Below, one piece after another: positions 33,185-35,142 of a stretch of DNA of 35,142 bases. The stretch is from NCBI GenBank assembly GCA_030038035.1, contig JASHPP010000403.1, positions 1 to 35,142 of the forward strand, given 5' to 3'. The translations under genes and the position numbers were made by a program. The DNA comes from Trebonia sp. (GTDB lineage Bacteria > Actinomycetota > Actinomycetes > Streptosporangiales > Streptosporangiaceae). Numbering within the stretch: position 1 is the stretch's first letter; each line of letters begins with the position of its first letter. The notes beneath the pieces were generated by a model. That model had not been told where the DNA came from, made no database searches, and saw only the letters and a program-made list of their open reading frames with translations.

Positions 33185-33813
33185 CCCTTGTCCGGCTCGA
33201 CGTACGAGGTCGGCGCCGACGCCGGGGACCGCCGGTCCCAGCCGTGAAACTTCGAGTAGTCGCCGGCGTCCCAGGCTTCACGAAGACCCGGGGTGCTGAG
33301 ATCCCAATCCGGGCGGATCTCGCGGGTGGCGGCGCGCAGGTCATGCCACAGGTCGTAGAACGACGGGCGGCCCCAGAACCAGTAGCCGTTGTAGACGCTG
33401 TGGATGACCAGCCCCGGCTTGAGCACCAGCGTGTGCGGGATCATGGGGTTGTGCTCGGGGTCGGTGTACTCGGCGATGTCGAGGTCCTGCTGGACGGTCC
33501 GGCCGGGATCGGACAGGAAGGTCCACTGGGCGCCCACCGAGGCGCGGAACTCCTGCAGGGTGTGATGGTCGTCGGTGGCGATGGTGGCGACCTGGGTGTA
33601 GGCCACCGCGATCTTTGGGTAGTTGGCCGCCAACTCCAGGTGCTGCTGGTGCTCTTTCGGGCAGTAGTTGCCGCGCGCCAGGGTGAGGATCAGCGGATCG
33701 CGGCCCTGAAGCTCGCTCAGCGTGCGGACGGTGCCGGTGTGGTCGGGCAGCGCATAATCGGGGAAGATGCCGCCGGGGACGATGTCGGAACGCACGCGAT
33801 GGCCGCCTCTCAT
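33181..33813 (-). CDS. peroxiredoxin-like redoxin domain protein
   Basis: This 210-residue protein is of the AhpC/TSA thioredoxin-fold group. It has FPDYALPDHTGTVRTLSEL at the N-terminus and a peroxidatic-type cysteine in ARGNYCPKEHQQ (Cys51). The usual Thr three residues before is Gly-Asn in this motif, and no resolving cysteine is visible, suggesting a 1-Cys type. WTFLSDPGRTVQQDLDIAEYTDP and PHTLVLKPGLVIHSVYNGYW continue the fold, then a tail of about 60 residues rich in Trp and Asp. The ATG at 33813 is used; a GTG at 33795 preceded by GAGGCGG is an equally good start. It overlaps the nitronate monooxygenase gene by 4 bp. Confidence 0.8.
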   Translation of the reverse strand: MRGGHRVRSDIVPGGIFPDYALPDHTGTVRTLSELQGRDPLILTLARGNYCPKEHQQHLELAANYPKIAVAYTQVATIATDDHHTLQEFRASVGAQWTFLSDPGRTVQQDLDIAEYTDPEHNPMIPHTLVLKPGLVIHSVYNGYWFWGRPSFYDLWHDLRAATREIRPDWDLSTPGLREAWDAGDYSKFHGWDRRSPASAPTSYVEPDKG

Positions 33814-34077
33814 CCGTCGCGACGAGCGTCGCCCCGACGGTGCTCGTGTCGGTTTGCCCCAAGGACCTGTCCGTTACCAGGACACGCCTGTGTGCCTGCC
33901 GATAGGGGTGCCCGTCAGGGCTCATGTCCACACGTCCGGCTCGGAGCCGGCGGCAGGAGCGTGCCATGGATCAGGCCGCCGGGAGCCGTGGGCGTACTCT
34001 GGCCATGCGGCGGGGCAACCCATACGCCCCGCATCCGTCGGAAGCGTGGCGGAAACCCAAACCGGCGGAGGTGCCAG

Positions 34078-34548
34078 ATGGCCGAGTTCCCACCGCCCTC
34101 AGAGGACATTGTGCTGGCCCACTTCATCGTCTCAGACGATGTGGAGCGCTCCCGGCGCTTCTACACCGACGTTCTCGGCGGCCGGGTAGCCTTCTCTGGC
34201 CCCGGAGGGCTGACCTACGTCGCGCTATCCAACTGCTGGATCATCATCAATGTCGGCGGAGGCCCGACCGATGACAAGCCCACCGTCACCCTGCAGACGC
34301 CACGCGACCCCGACCGGGTCAGCAGCTTCCTCAACATCCGGGTCAAAGACATCGAGGCCGTGTACGCCGAATGGAGCGCCCGGGGCGCTCAATTCCTGAC
34401 GCCGCCGAAACAGCACGAGTTTGAGAAGCGCTGTTACATCCGCGATCCCGACGGTCATCTGATCGAGGTGGGGCAAACCACGGACCCACAGGGCGACTGG
34501 TCACCCGCTGACTGGCCATCGAGTACAAGCCGAGGGGAGTCCGGGTGA
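34078..34548 (+). CDS. VOC-family (glyoxalase/bleomycin resistance-like) protein
   Basis: This 156-residue protein has the paired beta-alpha-beta-beta-beta units of the vicinal oxygen chelate fold: AHFIVSDDVERSRRFYTDVLGGRVAFSG in the first half, and LNIRVKDIEAVYAEWSARGAQFLTPP with RCYIRDPDGHLIEVGQ in the second. His14 and the terminal Glu of HLIEVGQ are candidate metal ligands. Members include glyoxalases, extradiol dioxygenases and drug-binding proteins; the specific role is unknown. The ATG at 34078 follows GGAGGT at 7 nt and is preferred over far upstream starts that lie inside antisense sequence. The next gene begins 13 bp downstream. Confidence 0.85.
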   Translation: MAEFPPPSEDIVLAHFIVSDDVERSRRFYTDVLGGRVAFSGPGGLTYVALSNCWIIINVGGGPTDDKPTVTLQTPRDPDRVSSFLNIRVKDIEAVYAEWSARGAQFLTPPKQHEFEKRCYIRDPDGHLIEVGQTTDPQGDWSPADWPSSTSRGESG

Positions 34549-34561
34549 GGAGGTTCCGGTC

Positions 34562-35142
34562 GTGACCACCGCGGTCATCGGCACTGGAGGGATCGGATCG
34601 GTCATCGCCCGCCACCTCGCCTCGGGCGGCGAGACCCTGCTGCTCTCGAGCACCAACAAGGAGTCGGCACGAACACTGGCGGCACAGATCGGCCGGGCTG
34701 CGGTCGTCGCCGCCGGCAACCGCGACGTGTTGCAAGGCGTCGATGCCGTCGTCCTCGCGCTGCGGTTTACCGTACTGAAGGCCGTCATAGACGAGATCGC
34801 CGACTCGCTAGCCGGCAAGCTCGTGGTCGTTCCGAGCAACCCGCTCAGCACCGACGCGCAAGGTAACGTCTCACGCATCCTGCCGGAAGGGCAATCCTCT
34901 GGGAAGGTCGTGGCCGGGTGGTTGCCGGCGGGGACCCACTTGGCCATGGCGTTTGGAACCCTGTCGGCCGATCTCTTCGAGTCCTCCAGTAACCGGTCGC
35001 CGGAGTCGGCGGTCCTGTTCTACGTGACCGACGACGACCGTGCGGGCGAGGAAGTCGAGCGGTTGATCCGGGCGGCCGGCTTCGAGCCGGTGAAGGCCGG
35101 CAGGCTCGAGCAGTCGGGCCGACTCGAGGTGGGCGGCGACCT
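34562..35142 (+). CDS. NADPH-dependent F420 reductase-like protein, partial at window end
   Basis: The gene starts with a GTG at 34562 after GGAGG and runs past the window end; 193 residues are visible. The N-terminus TAVIGTGGIGSVIARHLASGGETLLLSS is a dinucleotide-binding motif of the F420-oxidoreductase/6-phosphogluconate dehydrogenase-like group. DAVVLALRFTVLKAVI and VVVPSNPLSTDAQGN follow as in NADPH:F420 reductase-like proteins. These transfer hydride between NADP(H) and coenzyme F420 or reduce small ketones. The serine-rich 34-37 region in place of an Arg/Lys leaves coenzyme preference open. It is downstream of and probably co-transcribed with the VOC gene. Confidence 0.8.
   Translation, partial: MTTAVIGTGGIGSVIARHLASGGETLLLSSTNKESARTLAAQIGRAAVVAAGNRDVLQGVDAVVLALRFTVLKAVIDEIADSLAGKLVVVPSNPLSTDAQGNVSRILPEGQSSGKVVAGWLPAGTHLAMAFGTLSADLFESSSNRSPESAVLFYVTDDDRAGEEVERLIRAAGFEPVKAGRLEQSGRLEVGGD

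Noticed and set aside
33244..34077. Upstream extension of the VOC protein frame
   Set aside because: It is antisense to the peroxiredoxin-like gene and lacks protein-like sequence; ATG 34078 has a good GGAGGT.
1..35142. tRNA, rRNA, CRISPR array, insertion sequence or prophage
   Set aside because: No cloverleaf, spaced direct repeats, transposase motif or phage gene was recognised by eye; tRNA-Sec is also not in the window.

Overview
The window is high-GC DNA (roughly 70% by eye) with GTG/TTG starts, purine-rich ribosome binding sites and many 4-bp ATGA/GTGA gene overlaps. This suits a soil-type actinomycete (Actinomycetota). The genus cannot be fixed from the window. A selenocysteine formate dehydrogenase and a large set of membrane glycosyltransferases may point to a Streptosporangiales-like lineage, but that is only a guess. 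No rRNA, tRNA, CRISPR array or intact mobile element was seen.

Layout. (1) 72-2992: an APC amino-acid permease translationally coupled to a glutamine synthetase-family ligase, probably for uptake and gamma-glutamylation of an amine or amino acid. (2) 3209-7553: small stand-alone genes (antibiotic-biosynthesis-type monooxygenase, alpha/beta hydrolase, short-chain dehydrogenase, VanY-like peptidase, bacterioferritin-like protein), with two decayed genes between them: an aquaporin broken over three frames and a DoxX-family protein with a nonsense codon and a frameshift. (3) 7580-12863: a three-gene formate dehydrogenase operon. The catalytic subunit is split by an in-frame UGA that is almost certainly selenocysteine, followed by a bacterial SECIS-like hairpin. 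The iron-sulfur subunit and an NrfD-type membrane subunit follow with 4-bp overlaps. (4) 13337-28292: a cell-envelope glycan region with a PIG-V-like mannosyltransferase, a leftward operon (methyltransferase, DUF2079 membrane protein, large polytopic membrane protein), a rightward set (flippase-like protein, DUF2079 fragment, second copy of the large membrane protein, GT2 glycosyltransferase), a convergent GT4 glycosyltransferase, a remnant of a second flippase-like gene, and a UDP-sugar dehydrogenase with an abnormal C-terminal tail. (5) 28521-35142: small redox and detoxification genes: a double SnoaL protein, a FAD disulfide oxidoreductase, a double muconolactone-isomerase-like protein coupled to an SDR, a peroxiredoxin-like protein coupled to a nitronate monooxygenase, a VOC protein and a partial F420/NADP-dependent reductase.

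How the genes work together. The Fdh subunits should form one membrane-bound complex moving electrons between formate and the quinone pool. The glycan genes look like a lipid-linked sugar pathway: UDP-sugar oxidation, polyprenyl-phosphate sugar transfer by GT2, membrane GT-C-type transferases and a flippase-like protein. The DUF2079/large-membrane-protein pair and the flippase gene each occur twice, with one copy eroded, so the region has grown by duplication and then decayed. The most notable items are the selenoprotein formate dehydrogenase with its SECIS element, the inverted duplicated membrane-protein module, and a dehydrogenase reading frame that runs through a perfect 19-bp hairpin.
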